A stretch of DNA of 64,000 nucleotides from Pseudomonas delhiensis (GTDB lineage: Bacteria > Pseudomonadota > Gammaproteobacteria > Pseudomonadales > Pseudomonadaceae). This document shows, in pieces, positions 11,364-22,270 of the stretch. How positions within the stretch are numbered: position 1 is the stretch's first letter; each line of letters starts with the position of its first letter. The position numbers and the translations under genes were made by a program. Location: contig NZ_FZPC01000018.1 in assembly GCF_900187975.1 (NCBI RefSeq), positions 99,781-163,780 of the forward strand, written 5' to 3'. The notes beneath the pieces were generated by a model. It ran no database searches. It saw only the letters and a program-made list of their open reading frames with translations, and was not told the DNA's origin.

Positions 11364-11567
11364 GGGCGGTACCGGGAGCGAACGGGCAAGCATACCCCCC
11401 GGCCGCCGGCGCGGCGACCCGGGCGCATGCCGGCGGCCATCGGAATTTCTTGTCACCGGCGACCGCTTTTATTAGCTGGACGACTGCCGCCGGGCCTCGA
11501 AGAATCTTCCCCCAGGTGACGCTATCCGGCCACCGAACAAGTCCAATAACGATGATCGGAGAATCCC
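11364..11567. promoter_or_regulatory. Divergent promoter region, LysR gene / MFS-pxp operon
   Basis: 204-nt gap between two divergently read genes. It should contain the LysR binding site and both promoters. No convincing -35/-10 pair was found. A ribosome-binding site (CGGAGAA) precedes the MFS ATG at 11568. Confidence 0.45.
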
Positions 11568-12848
11568 ATGGAAAAGCAGGCGGCCGCCGTGGGCGGCCTC
11601 GAGGTGCGCAGCAGCGGCCATTTCGGCTGGTACCGCGACCTCAGCAAGCAGGAGCGGCGCACCTTCTGGAGCTGCAAGATAGGCTACGGCCTGGATGGCA
11701 TGGACACCCAGATGCTCAGCTTCGTCATTCCCACGCTGATCGCCCTGTGGGGCATCGGCACCGGCGAGGCGGGGCTGATCCACACCTTCACCCTGCTCGC
11801 CTCGGCCCTCGGCGGCTGGATCGCGGGCATCCTCTCCGATCGCATCGGCCGTGTGCTGACGCTGCAACTGACAGTGCTCTGGTTCGCCTTCTTCACCTTC
11901 CTCTGCGGCCTGGCGCAGAACTACGAGCAACTGCTGCTCGCCCGCACCCTGATGGGCTTCGGCTTCGGCGGCGAGTGGACCGCCGGCGCGGTGCTGATCG
12001 GCGAGGTGATCCGCAGCAGCGACCGCGGCAAGGCGGTGGGCCTGGTCCAGTCCGGCTGGGCCCTCGGCTGGGGCGCCACCGCCCTGCTCTACGCCTTGCT
12101 GTTCAGCCTGCTGCCGCCGGAGTACGCCTGGCGCGCGCTGTTCCTCCTCGGCCTGCTGCCGGCGCTGTTCGTGCTCTTCGTCCGCCGCCTGGTCAAGGAG
12201 CCGGAGGTCTACCAGCGCTCCAAGGCCCGCGAGAGCGGCGAGAAGATCAACTTCCACGAAATCTTCGCCCCCGGCATGCTCAGCATCACCCTGCGCGCCT
12301 CGCTCCTCACCACCGGCGCCCTCGGCGGCTACTACGCCATCACCTCCTGGCTGCCGACCTACCTCAAGACCGAGCGCCACCTCAGCGTGCTCGGCACCGG
12401 CGGCTACCTGGCCATGGTCATCCTCGGCTCCTACGTCGGCTACGTGGTCAGCGCCTTCCTCACCGACCTGCTGGGGCGCAAGAAGAACTTCATCCTCTTC
12501 GCCGTCGGCTCCTTCATCGTGGTGCTGCTCTACACCCGGCTCCCCATCGGCAACTCGGCGATGCTCTGGCTGGGCTTCCCCCTGGGCTTCTTCGCCTCGG
12601 GCATCTTCAGCGGCATGGGCGCCTTCCTCACCGAACTCTTCCCCACCCGCATCCGCGGCTCGGGCCAGGGCTTCTGCTACAACGCCGGGCGCGCCATCGC
12701 GGCGCTCTTCCCCATGCTGATCGGCATGCTCAGCCAGCACGTGCCGCTGGGGCTGGGCATCGGCGGCTTCGCCGCGGTGTCCTACGGCGTGGTGATCCTC
12801 GCCGCCCTGAGCCTGCCGGAAACCCGCGGCCGCCAACTGGAACCCTGA
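11568..12848 (+). CDS. MFS transporter, aromatic-acid/H+ symporter-like
   Basis: 426-aa inner-membrane protein with about 12 hydrophobic helices. DGMD at residues 43-46 in the first helix matches the DGxD motif of the AAHS-type carboxylate/H+ symporters, and SDRIGR at 90-95 is the MFS loop 2-3 signature. It is the first gene of the operon with pxpA, pxpB and pxpC, starting 20 nt before pxpA, and is divergent from a LysR gene. By context it probably imports 5-oxoproline or a related acid; no sequence feature fixes the substrate. Confidence 0.92.
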   Translation: MEKQAAAVGGLEVRSSGHFGWYRDLSKQERRTFWSCKIGYGLDGMDTQMLSFVIPTLIALWGIGTGEAGLIHTFTLLASALGGWIAGILSDRIGRVLTLQLTVLWFAFFTFLCGLAQNYEQLLLARTLMGFGFGGEWTAGAVLIGEVIRSSDRGKAVGLVQSGWALGWGATALLYALLFSLLPPEYAWRALFLLGLLPALFVLFVRRLVKEPEVYQRSKARESGEKINFHEIFAPGMLSITLRASLLTTGALGGYYAITSWLPTYLKTERHLSVLGTGGYLAMVILGSYVGYVVSAFLTDLLGRKKNFILFAVGSFIVVLLYTRLPIGNSAMLWLGFPLGFFASGIFSGMGAFLTELFPTRIRGSGQGFCYNAGRAIAALFPMLIGMLSQHVPLGLGIGGFAAVSYGVVILAALSLPETRGRQLEP

Positions 12849-12868
12849 GACGTACAGCGAGGACGACC

Positions 12869-13621
12869 ATGCACCTTCCCCTGCTCAACTGCGACATCGG
12901 CGAAAGCTTCGGCGCCTGGAAGATGGGCCTGGACGCCGAGGTCATGCCGCACATCGACTGCGCCAACATCGCCTGCGGCTACCATGCCGGCGACCCCGGC
13001 AGCATGCGCCGCACCGTGGCCCTGGCGCTGGAACATGGCGTGCGCATCGGCGCCCACCCCGGCTACCCCGACCTGCTCGGCTTCGGCCGCCGCTCCCTGG
13101 AGTGCAGCGCGCAGGAGGTCGAGGACATGCTGCACTACCAGGTCGGCGCCCTCGACGGCATCTGCCGCGCCCAGGGCGCCCGGGTGAGCTACGTCAAGCC
13201 GCACGGCGCGCTGTACAACGACATGATGCGCAAGCCCGAGCAACTGCGCGCGGTGATGCGCGCGGTCGCGGCCTACGACCGCGAGCTGCCGCTGATGCTG
13301 TTGTCCACCCGCGACAACCAGGGCGCCCTGGCCATGGCCGCCGAGTTCGGCCTGCGCCTGTGGTTCGAGACCTTCGCCGACCGCGCCTACACCCCCGAGG
13401 GCCACCTGGTGTCGCGCCAGCTGCCCGGCGCGGTGCACCACGACAGCCGCCAGGTGATCGCCCAGGCGCTGACCCTGGCCCGCGGCGAGGCGCTCACGGC
13501 CAGCGACGGCAGCGCGCTGCGCCTGCGCGCCGACAGCATCTGCGTGCACGGCGACAACCCCGGCTCGGTGGAGGCCGTGCGCCAGCTGCGCGCGGCCCTG
13601 GACGCCCTGGTGCCGGCATGA
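12869..13621 (+). CDS. pxpA: 5-oxoprolinase subunit PxpA (LamB/YcsF family)
   Basis: 250-aa subunit of the bacterial ATP-dependent 5-oxoprolinase PxpABC, which opens 5-oxoproline to glutamate. Family motifs are [10 protein letters not shown] at the N-terminus, [12 protein letters not shown] near residue 31-42, and [12 protein letters not shown] near 109. The start is the ATG at 12869, preceded by GCGAGGA; longer in-frame extensions overlap the MFS gene. Its stop overlaps the pxpB start (ATGA). The motif set is intact. Confidence 0.97.
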   Translation: MHLPLLNCDIGESFGAWKMGLDAEVMPHIDCANIACGYHAGDPGSMRRTVALALEHGVRIGAHPGYPDLLGFGRRSLECSAQEVEDMLHYQVGALDGICRAQGARVSYVKPHGALYNDMMRKPEQLRAVMRAVAAYDRELPLMLLSTRDNQGALAMAAEFGLRLWFETFADRAYTPEGHLVSRQLPGAVHHDSRQVIAQALTLARGEALTASDGSALRLRADSICVHGDNPGSVEAVRQLRAALDALVPA

Positions 13622-14331
13622 GGCCGCGCCTGGAAGTGGTCGCCCTGGACAGCTACATGCTGCGCCTGTTCGACGCCATCGACGAAGCCAACATGCCCTG
13701 GCTGCTGGCCGCCGCGCGGCGCCTGGGCGAGGTCTTCGGCGACGAGCTGCTGGAACTGGTGCCCTCCTACACCACCCTGATGCTGCGCTTCGACCCGCTG
13801 CGGCTGGAGCCGCTGGCGCTCCGCGAGCGCCTGTTCGCCGCCCTCGACGGCCTGCAGCCGCTGCCCGGCGAGAACAGCCGCGAGCAGGTGCTGCCGGTGT
13901 GGTACGACCCCGGCGTCGGCCCCGACCTGGCCCGCCTGGCGCGGCACTGCGGGCTGGATGCGGCCGAGGTGATCCGCCGCCACAGCGGCCGCGCCTACCA
14001 GGTGTTCGCCCTCGGCTTCGCCCCGGGCTTCGCCTTCATGGGCCTGGTCGAGCCGGCCCTGGCCTGCCCGCGCCTGGCCACCCCGCGGCAACGGGTGGCG
14101 GCCGGCAGCGTCGGCATCGCCGAGCGCCAGACCGCCGCCTACCCGCTGGCCTCCCCCGGCGGCTGGAACCTCATCGGGCGCACCCCGGCGCGCCTGTTCG
14201 ACCGCGAACGCGACGGCTACAGCCTGCTGCAACCCGGCGACCGGGTGCGCTTCGAGGCCATCGACCGCGCCGAATTCATCCGCCTGGGCGGCGACGACAC
14301 GCCCATGCCCGCCGAGGAGGGCCTGGCATGA
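13618..14331 (+). CDS. pxpB: 5-oxoprolinase subunit PxpB (KipI-like)
   Basis: 237-aa subunit with the allophanate-hydrolase subunit 1/KipI fold. [11 protein letters not shown] near residue 135-145 is the family hallmark, and [12 protein letters not shown] follows near 178. It works with PxpA and PxpC as one 5-oxoprolinase. It overlaps both neighbours by 4 nt, so the three subunits are translationally coupled. In Bacillus the homologues KipI/KipA are also sporulation-kinase regulators; that role is not expected here. Confidence 0.96.
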   Translation: MRPRLEVVALDSYMLRLFDAIDEANMPWLLAAARRLGEVFGDELLELVPSYTTLMLRFDPLRLEPLALRERLFAALDGLQPLPGENSREQVLPVWYDPGVGPDLARLARHCGLDAAEVIRRHSGRAYQVFALGFAPGFAFMGLVEPALACPRLATPRQRVAAGSVGIAERQTAAYPLASPGGWNLIGRTPARLFDRERDGYSLLQPGDRVRFEAIDRAEFIRLGGDDTPMPAEEGLA

Positions 14332-15254
14332 CCGTGCTGCACGTGGAAAAGAGCACCCCGCTGGCCCAGTTGCAGGACGGCGGCCGCTTCGGCGTGCGCC
14401 ACCTGGGCGTGACCCAGGGCGGCGCCCTGGACTGGGAAGCCCAGGCCTGGGCCAACTGGCTGCTGGGCAACCGCCTGGACGCGGCAGTGCTGGAGATTCC
14501 CCTGGGCGGCGTGGTCCTGCGTGCCAGCGCCGACACACAGCTGGCCCTGGCCGGCGCCGACCTGGCCGCCGAACTCGACGGCCAGCCGCTGGCCCCCTGG
14601 CAGGCCTTCGCCATGCGCGCCGGCCAGCGCCTGGGCTTCCACCAGCCGCGCAGCGGCGCCCGCGCCTACCTGGCGGCCCCCGGCGGCTTCCTCGGCGAGG
14701 CGGTGCTGGGCAGTTGCGCCACCGTGGTCCGCGAAGGGCTCGGCGGCCTCGACGGCCAGGGCAAACCGCTGGCGGCCGGGGACGAACTGCGCGCCGCCGG
14801 CGGAACGCCCCCGCAGCGCCACATGCAGGCCCACCAGCGGCCGTGCTACGACGGCCCGGCGCACCTGGAACTGATCCTCGGCGCCCAGGCCGGCGACTTC
14901 GCCGGGCAGAGCCTGTTCGACGCCTTCGAGGCCACCTGGAGCCTCGACCAGCGCGCCGACCGCATGGGCATGCGCCTGCTCGGCCCGCCGCTGCACTACC
15001 TGGGCAGGCCGATGATCTCCGAGGGCATCCCGCTGGGCGCCGTGCAGGTGCCCCCGGACGGCCAGCCGATCGTGCTGCTCAACGACCGCCAGACCATCGG
15101 CGGCTACCCGCGCCTGGGCGCCCTCAGCCCCAGGGCCCTGGCGCGCCTGGCGCAATGCCTGCCGGGCGCCGAGCTGCGCCTGCGGCCCAGCGTGCAGCCC
15201 GCGGCGCTCCAAGCGCACCGGCGCCTGTTGGCGCAATGGCGACAGGTCGACTGA
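14328..15254 (+). CDS. pxpC: 5-oxoprolinase subunit PxpC (biotin-dependent carboxyltransferase-like, KipA)
   Basis: 308-aa subunit of the allophanate-hydrolase subunit 2/KipA family. The N-terminal QDGGRFGVRHLGV near residue 17-29 and the C-terminal DRQTIGGYPRLG near 252 are family segments. Third subunit of PxpABC. The start overlaps the pxpB stop. It ends the MFS-pxpABC operon; the next gene begins 54 nt later with its own ribosome-binding site. Confidence 0.95.
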   Translation: MTVLHVEKSTPLAQLQDGGRFGVRHLGVTQGGALDWEAQAWANWLLGNRLDAAVLEIPLGGVVLRASADTQLALAGADLAAELDGQPLAPWQAFAMRAGQRLGFHQPRSGARAYLAAPGGFLGEAVLGSCATVVREGLGGLDGQGKPLAAGDELRAAGGTPPQRHMQAHQRPCYDGPAHLELILGAQAGDFAGQSLFDAFEATWSLDQRADRMGMRLLGPPLHYLGRPMISEGIPLGAVQVPPDGQPIVLLNDRQTIGGYPRLGALSPRALARLAQCLPGAELRLRPSVQPAALQAHRRLLAQWRQVD

Positions 15255-15308
15255 AGCCGGCGAGCGACAATGGCACAATGGCATCCTCCAGACATCACGG
15301 AGGATGCC

Positions 15309-16187
15309 ATGCAAGCCGCCCCACCGCTGAACCGCCCGCTGCTGCGCCACCTCGCCAACCTGCTGGTCACCGCCCTGGGCCTGGTGCTGCTGGGCCTGGC
15401 CTGGCTGCTGCAGCCGCTGCTGGTGCAGTACCTGCTGGCCGGCGCGCTGCCGGTATACCTGGGCGTGCTGTTGCCGCAACTGGTGGGCCGCCGCGAGCGC
15501 CTGCGGCGCATCCGTGCCGCGCGGGCGGCCTCGGTGGAGCGCTGGGGCTTCTGCAGCCGCGACCGCCCCGGGCCCTGGGTCAACTACATCGACTTCCCGC
15601 TCACGGTGGTCTGCGAGGAAGCCCGTGGCTGCTTCTTCTATAGCGAATGGCTGGTGGTCCACGACGGGCGCATCATCGTCAACCCCGGGCACAGCGAGGT
15701 CGACCTGGCGCGCGGCGAGGTGCGCTACCACTTCGACCGGCCGCGCACCTATGCCTGGGACGGCTGCTCGCCGAAGGTGCCCTTCTACTGGCTGGCGATC
15801 TTCGGCACCCCGGACTGGTGGGAGCACCTGGAGGACGTGGCCTGCATCCGCGACGGCGAGGTCCGCCGCAAGCAGGTGTTCTGGCCCCTGGCGCACCATG
15901 CCAGCCTGGTGCACGACGCGCTCTACCAGTTCCTCAACGTCTCGCCGCTGGACAAGGCCTGCGCCGACCGCCTGTTCCAGCGGATGCTGCTGGACGCCGG
16001 CATGCCGCGCCCGCTGGCGTACCTCTATTACCTGGCGGTGGTGCTCGGCGGCGCGCCGAAGATGCGCCGGGTGCGCAACGGCAACAGCCCGCTGCGCTGC
16101 CTGACGTCCATACCCGGCGCGGCGGCCGAGCCGGCCCGAAAGGCCCGGCTCGAGGTGCCTGGTGCGGTTCATTTGGGCCAGGACTAA
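15309..16187 (+). CDS. DUF1353-like membrane protein
   Basis: 292-aa protein. Two hydrophobic helices at about residues 15-60 are followed by a soluble part containing YAWDGCSPK near 155 and LVHDALYQF near 200, which resemble the DUF1353 pattern (often phage-associated, function unknown). The ATG at 15309 is preceded by GGAGG at 15299-15303; an in-frame ATG at 15270 has no such site. The gene follows pxpC on the same strand but shows no functional link to it. The C-terminal ~40 residues are charged and low in similarity to the domain. Confidence 0.75.
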   Translation: MQAAPPLNRPLLRHLANLLVTALGLVLLGLAWLLQPLLVQYLLAGALPVYLGVLLPQLVGRRERLRRIRAARAASVERWGFCSRDRPGPWVNYIDFPLTVVCEEARGCFFYSEWLVVHDGRIIVNPGHSEVDLARGEVRYHFDRPRTYAWDGCSPKVPFYWLAIFGTPDWWEHLEDVACIRDGEVRRKQVFWPLAHHASLVHDALYQFLNVSPLDKACADRLFQRMLLDAGMPRPLAYLYYLAVVLGGAPKMRRVRNGNSPLRCLTSIPGAAAEPARKARLEVPGAVHLGQD

Positions 16188-16678
16188 GCGTCCCTTTCCG
16201 GGGGCGTAGGTGCTGGGTTTCAGAGCGCCCTCTCCCCAACCCTCTCCCGCAAGCGGGAGAGGGGGCTGTCCCGAACAAGCGAATAACACAGCGTCAGCCG
16301 GCAAGACCGTAGGGATAACCGTTCGCGGTTATCCGCCGTTGACCGTGCCACCGGGGTGTCCGGCATGGCCGGTGAATCCAATCGCGGACGGAGTCCTACG
16401 ACCGTGATTCCTGGAACCGTAGGAGCAACTGTCTTGCAGTCCGCGCCGGGGTGCTCTTTGTAGGAGCGGGCCCTGCCCGCGATTTCGCGCGCAGGGCGCG
16501 CTCCTACAGGGGAATGGCATGACTCGGGCTGCGTAGGAGCGGACTTTGTCCGCGATCATGGCGGATAACGCCGTAGGCGTTATGCGCCCTACGGACTATC
16601 GCGAACGCGGGAATGACAGGGGTTAGGTTGGGTACAAGGGGCCAAACCACAAGCAATCCATGACCCACCCCACATGAA
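16188..16678. repeat. Intergenic mosaic of palindromic repeats, cluster 1
   Basis: No gene is seen. It holds a CCCTCTCCCG/CGGGAGAGGG hairpin element (16223-16271, stem 16240-16263), a GTAGGGATAACC.. palindrome (16309-16337), a 48-nt GTAGGAGCGGGC..CTCCTAC element (16460-16507), a GTAGGAGCGGAC element from 16533, and a GGCGGATAAC..GCCCTAC element (16560-16592). The same families recur near 30.1, 55.4 and 59.6 kb. REP-like; the strong hairpin may also end transcription from 16187. Confidence 0.8.
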
Positions 16679-16711
16679 AATGCCGTTTCTCCCATGCAGA
16701 GAAACGGCATT
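16679..16711 (-). terminator. Intrinsic terminator of the TPS-type exoprotein gene
   Basis: 13-bp perfect stem AATGCCGTTTCTC / GAGAAACGGCATT with a 7-nt loop, followed on the minus strand by TTTTC. It lies 39 nt past the stop codon of the minus-strand gene at 16750. Confidence 0.8.
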
Positions 16712-16749
16712 CTTTCTCAAGTGAACAGCATCGGGCCCGCAGCGCCGGC

Positions 16750-18663
16750 CTAGAGCGTCCACTTCCAGGGAATATGCGACTCGACGTCGCCGTTACTGAA
16801 GATATCCCCTTCATCCTCCAGGCTGCCCACGTCCAGGTAGAGCTCGGAGCCGCTGCCCAGCACCCCGTGGTTGACCAGGCGTTCGGCATTCACCCAGAAC
16901 TCGTCGTAGGCGAGGATGGCGCCGTGGTTGATGAGCTCGCCGCGGATGTCGAGCCTGGCGTACAGGCCGCTGATCAGGCTGCCGCCCTGCTCTATCTCCA
17001 TGGACTCGGCACTGAGCCGCAGGTCGTCCTGGCTGATCAGCCGGCCGCTGCCGCTGTAGCGCCCGCTCAGCTCCAGGTGCAGCTCGGATTCGCTGCCGAT
17101 CACCCCGGCATTGCGCCAGTCGCGGCCCGTTCCCCGCACGCCCAGCACGCCGTTCAGCCGGCCGCTGGCGCCCTGCTCCAGCTCGGCCACGTCGAGGATC
17201 AGCTCGCGGGCCTGCAGGCTGCTGTTGTTGAACCAGTGGTCGCGTTCGATGCGCAGCACGGAGCGGGTGACGAAACGGCCGCCGGCCAGGCCCAGCTGCG
17301 CCAGGTCGATGCCGAAGCGGCCGTTGCCGTTGTGCCCCACCCAGCCGCCGTCGTTGAGCAGGCCCGCGCTGCGCAGGTCGAGGTCGCGGGCGTTGGTCTC
17401 CAGGGTGCCGTTGCGGTTGTCCAGCACGCCGCCGATGACGATCTCGGTGCTTCCCTGCCAGCCCCGGGCGCGGATCCGCCCGCGGTCGTTGACCAGGCCG
17501 GCGGCATGCAGGCGCAGGCTGCCGCGGCTTTCGACCAGGCCCCGGCCGTTGTCCAGGGCGCCGCCCAGGCTGAAGTCCATGTCCTGGGCGCGCAGCTCGC
17601 CGCCGCGGTTGTCCAGGCCGCCGCCCAGGCGCAGGAGCAGGCGGCCGGCGCTGTCCAGCCGGCCCTGGTTGACCAGGTTGCCGTCGGCCCACAGCTCGGT
17701 GTCGCCACCGGCGCTGACCGGCCCGGCCAGGTGCAGGTCGCCGGCCTTCAGGCGCAGGTTCCCGGCGCTGTGCAGGCGCGCCAGCTGCAGGCGGCCATTG
17801 GCGTCGATGTGGATGTCGCCGGCGCTGGCGGCCAGTTCCCCGGCCAGCCTCACGCCCACGCCCCGCTCGGTGCCGACCAGGCGGATGGCGTTGGCGTACA
17901 TGCCGCCCAGGGCCGAGCTGTCGATGGCCAGGCGCGGCCGCGGGCGGCCGTCGTCGGCCTTGGCGCTGGCCGTCAGGCTCTCGCCGTCCACGCGGTTGCG
18001 CCCGGCGACCAGGTCGAGCTGCCGGGCGTGCAGCGCGGCATTGAGCGAGGCGCTGCGGGTGATCAGCTCGAAACGCCCCACCTGGCGTGCGTCGAGCCCG
18101 GCGCCCTCGATGCCGATGTGCCCGTCGTCGACGTCGTAGCCCACCAGGCGGTCGCCGTCGAACAGCGGCTTGCCGGTGGTCAGGGTGGCCCGCGGCATGT
18201 TGATGAAGCCGCAGCCGTTGCAGGTCACCCCATAGGGGTTGGCGAGGATGAAGTGCGCGCCCGGCCCGGCGATCTCGATGGCGCCCAGCAGCTGCGAGGG
18301 GCTGCCGCCGGTGACCTCGCCGAGGATCTTGCGCGCCGCGCCATCGTGCAGGTTGGGGTTGCCACCGATGGCGCCGCCCAGTTGCGACTGCGCCGCGCCC
18401 GGCGAGTTGTTGAGGATCAGGCCCTCGCGGCCGACGTTGAAGTGGCCGAACCTGTTGTGCGACAGGCCATCGGCGTTGGGGGTGGCGATGTTGACCACGG
18501 GCACGCCGTTGCCGGCGGAACCCAGGCTGGCGTTGCCGGCGCCGGGGTCCAGGGTCAGCGGGGCGGCCGCGGCGTGCGGGTGGCTGAAGAACAGCAGGCC
18601 GGCCAGGACGACCGGGAAATGCAAGGCATTGCGTTCCATGTCCATCGACTCCACGTTTTCCAT
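16750..18663 (-). CDS. Filamentous-haemagglutinin-type (TpsA) secreted protein, orphan
   Basis: 637-aa predicted exoprotein. An N-terminal signal region (about residues 10-34, ending HAAAA) leads into a two-partner-secretion domain with both hallmark motifs, NPNL at 102-105 and NPYG at 142-145, plus CNGCGF at 148-153. The rest is beta-helix-like, with repeated L(D/V)NRG/LxNxG turns typical of haemagglutinin repeats. It is short for a TpsA (many exceed 1000 aa) and has no toxin-like C-terminus. No TpsB outer-membrane transporter gene lies nearby. The start at 18663 has GGGAGG 8 nt upstream; an ATG at 18639 is possible. It could be a complete small TpsA or the remnant of a larger one. A terminator follows directly. 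Confidence 0.88.
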   Translation of the reverse strand: MENVESMDMERNALHFPVVLAGLLFFSHPHAAAAPLTLDPGAGNASLGSAGNGVPVVNIATPNADGLSHNRFGHFNVGREGLILNNSPGAAQSQLGGAIGGNPNLHDGAARKILGEVTGGSPSQLLGAIEIAGPGAHFILANPYGVTCNGCGFINMPRATLTTGKPLFDGDRLVGYDVDDGHIGIEGAGLDARQVGRFELITRSASLNAALHARQLDLVAGRNRVDGESLTASAKADDGRPRPRLAIDSSALGGMYANAIRLVGTERGVGVRLAGELAASAGDIHIDANGRLQLARLHSAGNLRLKAGDLHLAGPVSAGGDTELWADGNLVNQGRLDSAGRLLLRLGGGLDNRGGELRAQDMDFSLGGALDNGRGLVESRGSLRLHAAGLVNDRGRIRARGWQGSTEIVIGGVLDNRNGTLETNARDLDLRSAGLLNDGGWVGHNGNGRFGIDLAQLGLAGGRFVTRSVLRIERDHWFNNSSLQARELILDVAELEQGASGRLNGVLGVRGTGRDWRNAGVIGSESELHLELSGRYSGSGRLISQDDLRLSAESMEIEQGGSLISGLYARLDIRGELINHGAILAYDEFWVNAERLVNHGVLGSGSELYLDVGSLEDEGDIFSNGDVESHIPWKWTL

Positions 18664-18854
18664 GAGGAGCCTCCCACGTTAGAGGCAGTGCGCTTCGGAA
18701 ACGCGTCCTTGTCCCGTGGGAAGCGTCCCCCTCGGCCAGCGGAACCGACGACCGCGCCGCCACGCCACCCTGCACGCGCCTGCGCCGATGCAGTAAAGTA
18801 ATGCCCCCGGCGGCCGCGCCACGCCGCCCTCCCCATTCCAGGAACCCGCATTCG

Positions 18855-20769
<1,915 letters not shown>

Positions 20770-20773
<4 letters not shown>

Positions 20774-21267
20774 ACCCCCTCGACGCCCTGGAACCGCTGC
20801 TCCAGCCCGCCGCCGTGCCCTGGTGGCCGCCGGCGCCGGGCTGGTGGCTGCTGGCCGCGCTGCTGCCGCCGCTGGCCTGGGCGGCATGGCGCTGGCGCCA
20901 CCGCCTGCTGCCGCGCCGCCACGCGACGGCCCCGGCGGAAGCGCCGCTGGAGCCGATCCGCGTCGCCGCCCTGGAAGAGCTGGCGCGCCTGCCGCGCCCC
21001 TACGGCGGCGCCCCCGCCGGCCCCTGGCTGCAGGCGCAGAACGCCCTGCTCAAGCGCCTGTCGCGGGTGCGCTGGCCGGACGACAACTGCCACACCCTGA
21101 GCGGCCGCGCCTGGCTGGCGTTCCTCGACAACCGCTGCCCGGCAGCCGGCCTGACGCGCTGGATGATCCTGGTGGAAGGCGGCTACCGCGCCGAGTGCAA
21201 GCTCGACGACAAGGCCATCGACGGCCTCGCCGCCGCCGTGGAAACCTGGGTGCGCAAGCATGTTTGA
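20770..21267 (+). CDS. DUF4381 family membrane protein
   Basis: 165-aa protein with one transmembrane helix at about residues 19-35 (WWLLAALLPPLAWAAW) and a cytoplasmic DUF4381 domain. The start is a GTG at 20770 that overlaps the DUF58 stop by 4 nt; no ATG is available in the right place. The 3' end overlaps the next gene by 8 nt. Function unknown; conserved position in MoxR-Bat operons. Confidence 0.9.
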
Positions 21268-22270
21268 GTTCGCCTGGCCCTGGGCCTTCCTGCTCGCCCC
21301 GCTGCCCTGGCTGCTGCGCGTGCTGCTGCCGCCGGCCGACAGCGGCGAGGCGGCGCTGAAGGTCAGCTTCCTCGCCGAACTCGAGGGCCTGGCCGGCCGC
21401 CGCGCCCGCGCGCAACTGCCGGCCTGGCGCCTGCAGGCGCCCTTCGTGCTGCTCTGGCTGCTGTTGCTGCTGGCGGCGGCGCGCCCGCAATGGGTCGGCG
21501 AACCGCTGCCGATCCCCGCCAGCGGCCGCGACCTGCTGCTGGCGGTGGACGTCTCCGGCTCCATGGACACCGCCGACCTCACCTGGCAGGGCAGCGAGAT
21601 CAGCCGCCTGAACCTGGTGCAGAAGCTCTTCGGCAACTTCATCGAGGCGCGCCGCGGCGACCGCGTCGGCCTCATCCTGTTCGGCAGCAAGGCCTACCTG
21701 CAGGCGCCGCTGACCTTCGACCGCCACAGCGTGCGCGTCTGGCTGGACGAGGCGCTGATCGGCATCGCCGGCAAGGACACCGCCCTGGGCGACGCCATCG
21801 GCCTTGCGCTCAAGCGCCTGCGCCAGCGCCCGGCGCAAAGCCGCGTGCTGGTGCTGATCACCGACGGCGCCAACACCGCCGGCGAGATCCCGCCGCTGAC
21901 CGCCGCGCGCCTGGCCGCCGAAGAGAGCGTGAAGATCTACACCATCGGCATCGGCGCCGACCCGCAGCCCGGCGGCGTGCTCGGCGCGCTCGGCCTCAAC
22001 CCCGGCCTGGACCTGGACGAAGGCACCCTGAAGGCGATCGCCAACCTCACCGGCGGCGAATACTTCCGCGCCCGCGACGGCGCCGAGCTGGAGGCCATCT
22101 CCAGCACCCTCGACAGCCTCGAGCCGGTGACCCAGAAGCCCACCCAGGCGCGCCCGGCCCTGGCCCTCTACCACTGGCCGCTGGCCGCCGCGCTGCTGCT
22201 GAGCCTGCTGCTGGTGGCCGGCGAACTCTGGCCGCCGCAGCAATGGCGCTGGCCGTGGAGGCGCCCATGA
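21260..22270 (+). CDS. batA: VWA-domain membrane protein, BatA-like
   Basis: 336-aa inner-membrane protein. N-terminal helices at about 1-20 and 55-75, a von Willebrand A domain with an intact metal site (DVSGSMD near residue 95-101), and a C-terminal helix near 305-325. Named after Bacteroides/Leptospira Bat proteins linked to stress tolerance; the actual role in Pseudomonas is not established from sequence. Overlaps DUF4381 by 8 nt and the next VWA gene by 4 nt. Confidence 0.93.
   Translation: MFEFAWPWAFLLAPLPWLLRVLLPPADSGEAALKVSFLAELEGLAGRRARAQLPAWRLQAPFVLLWLLLLLAAARPQWVGEPLPIPASGRDLLLAVDVSGSMDTADLTWQGSEISRLNLVQKLFGNFIEARRGDRVGLILFGSKAYLQAPLTFDRHSVRVWLDEALIGIAGKDTALGDAIGLALKRLRQRPAQSRVLVLITDGANTAGEIPPLTAARLAAEESVKIYTIGIGADPQPGGVLGALGLNPGLDLDEGTLKAIANLTGGEYFRARDGAELEAISSTLDSLEPVTQKPTQARPALALYHWPLAAALLLSLLLVAGELWPPQQWRWPWRRP

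Noticed and set aside
11450..11475. TTGTCA..TATTAG pair as a promoter for the MFS gene
   Set aside because: The spacer is only 14 bp, too short for a sigma-70 promoter.
16329..16889. Small minus-strand frames at 16.3-16.9 kb
   Set aside because: Translations of REP-like repeats and of the terminator region; no ribosome-binding sites.
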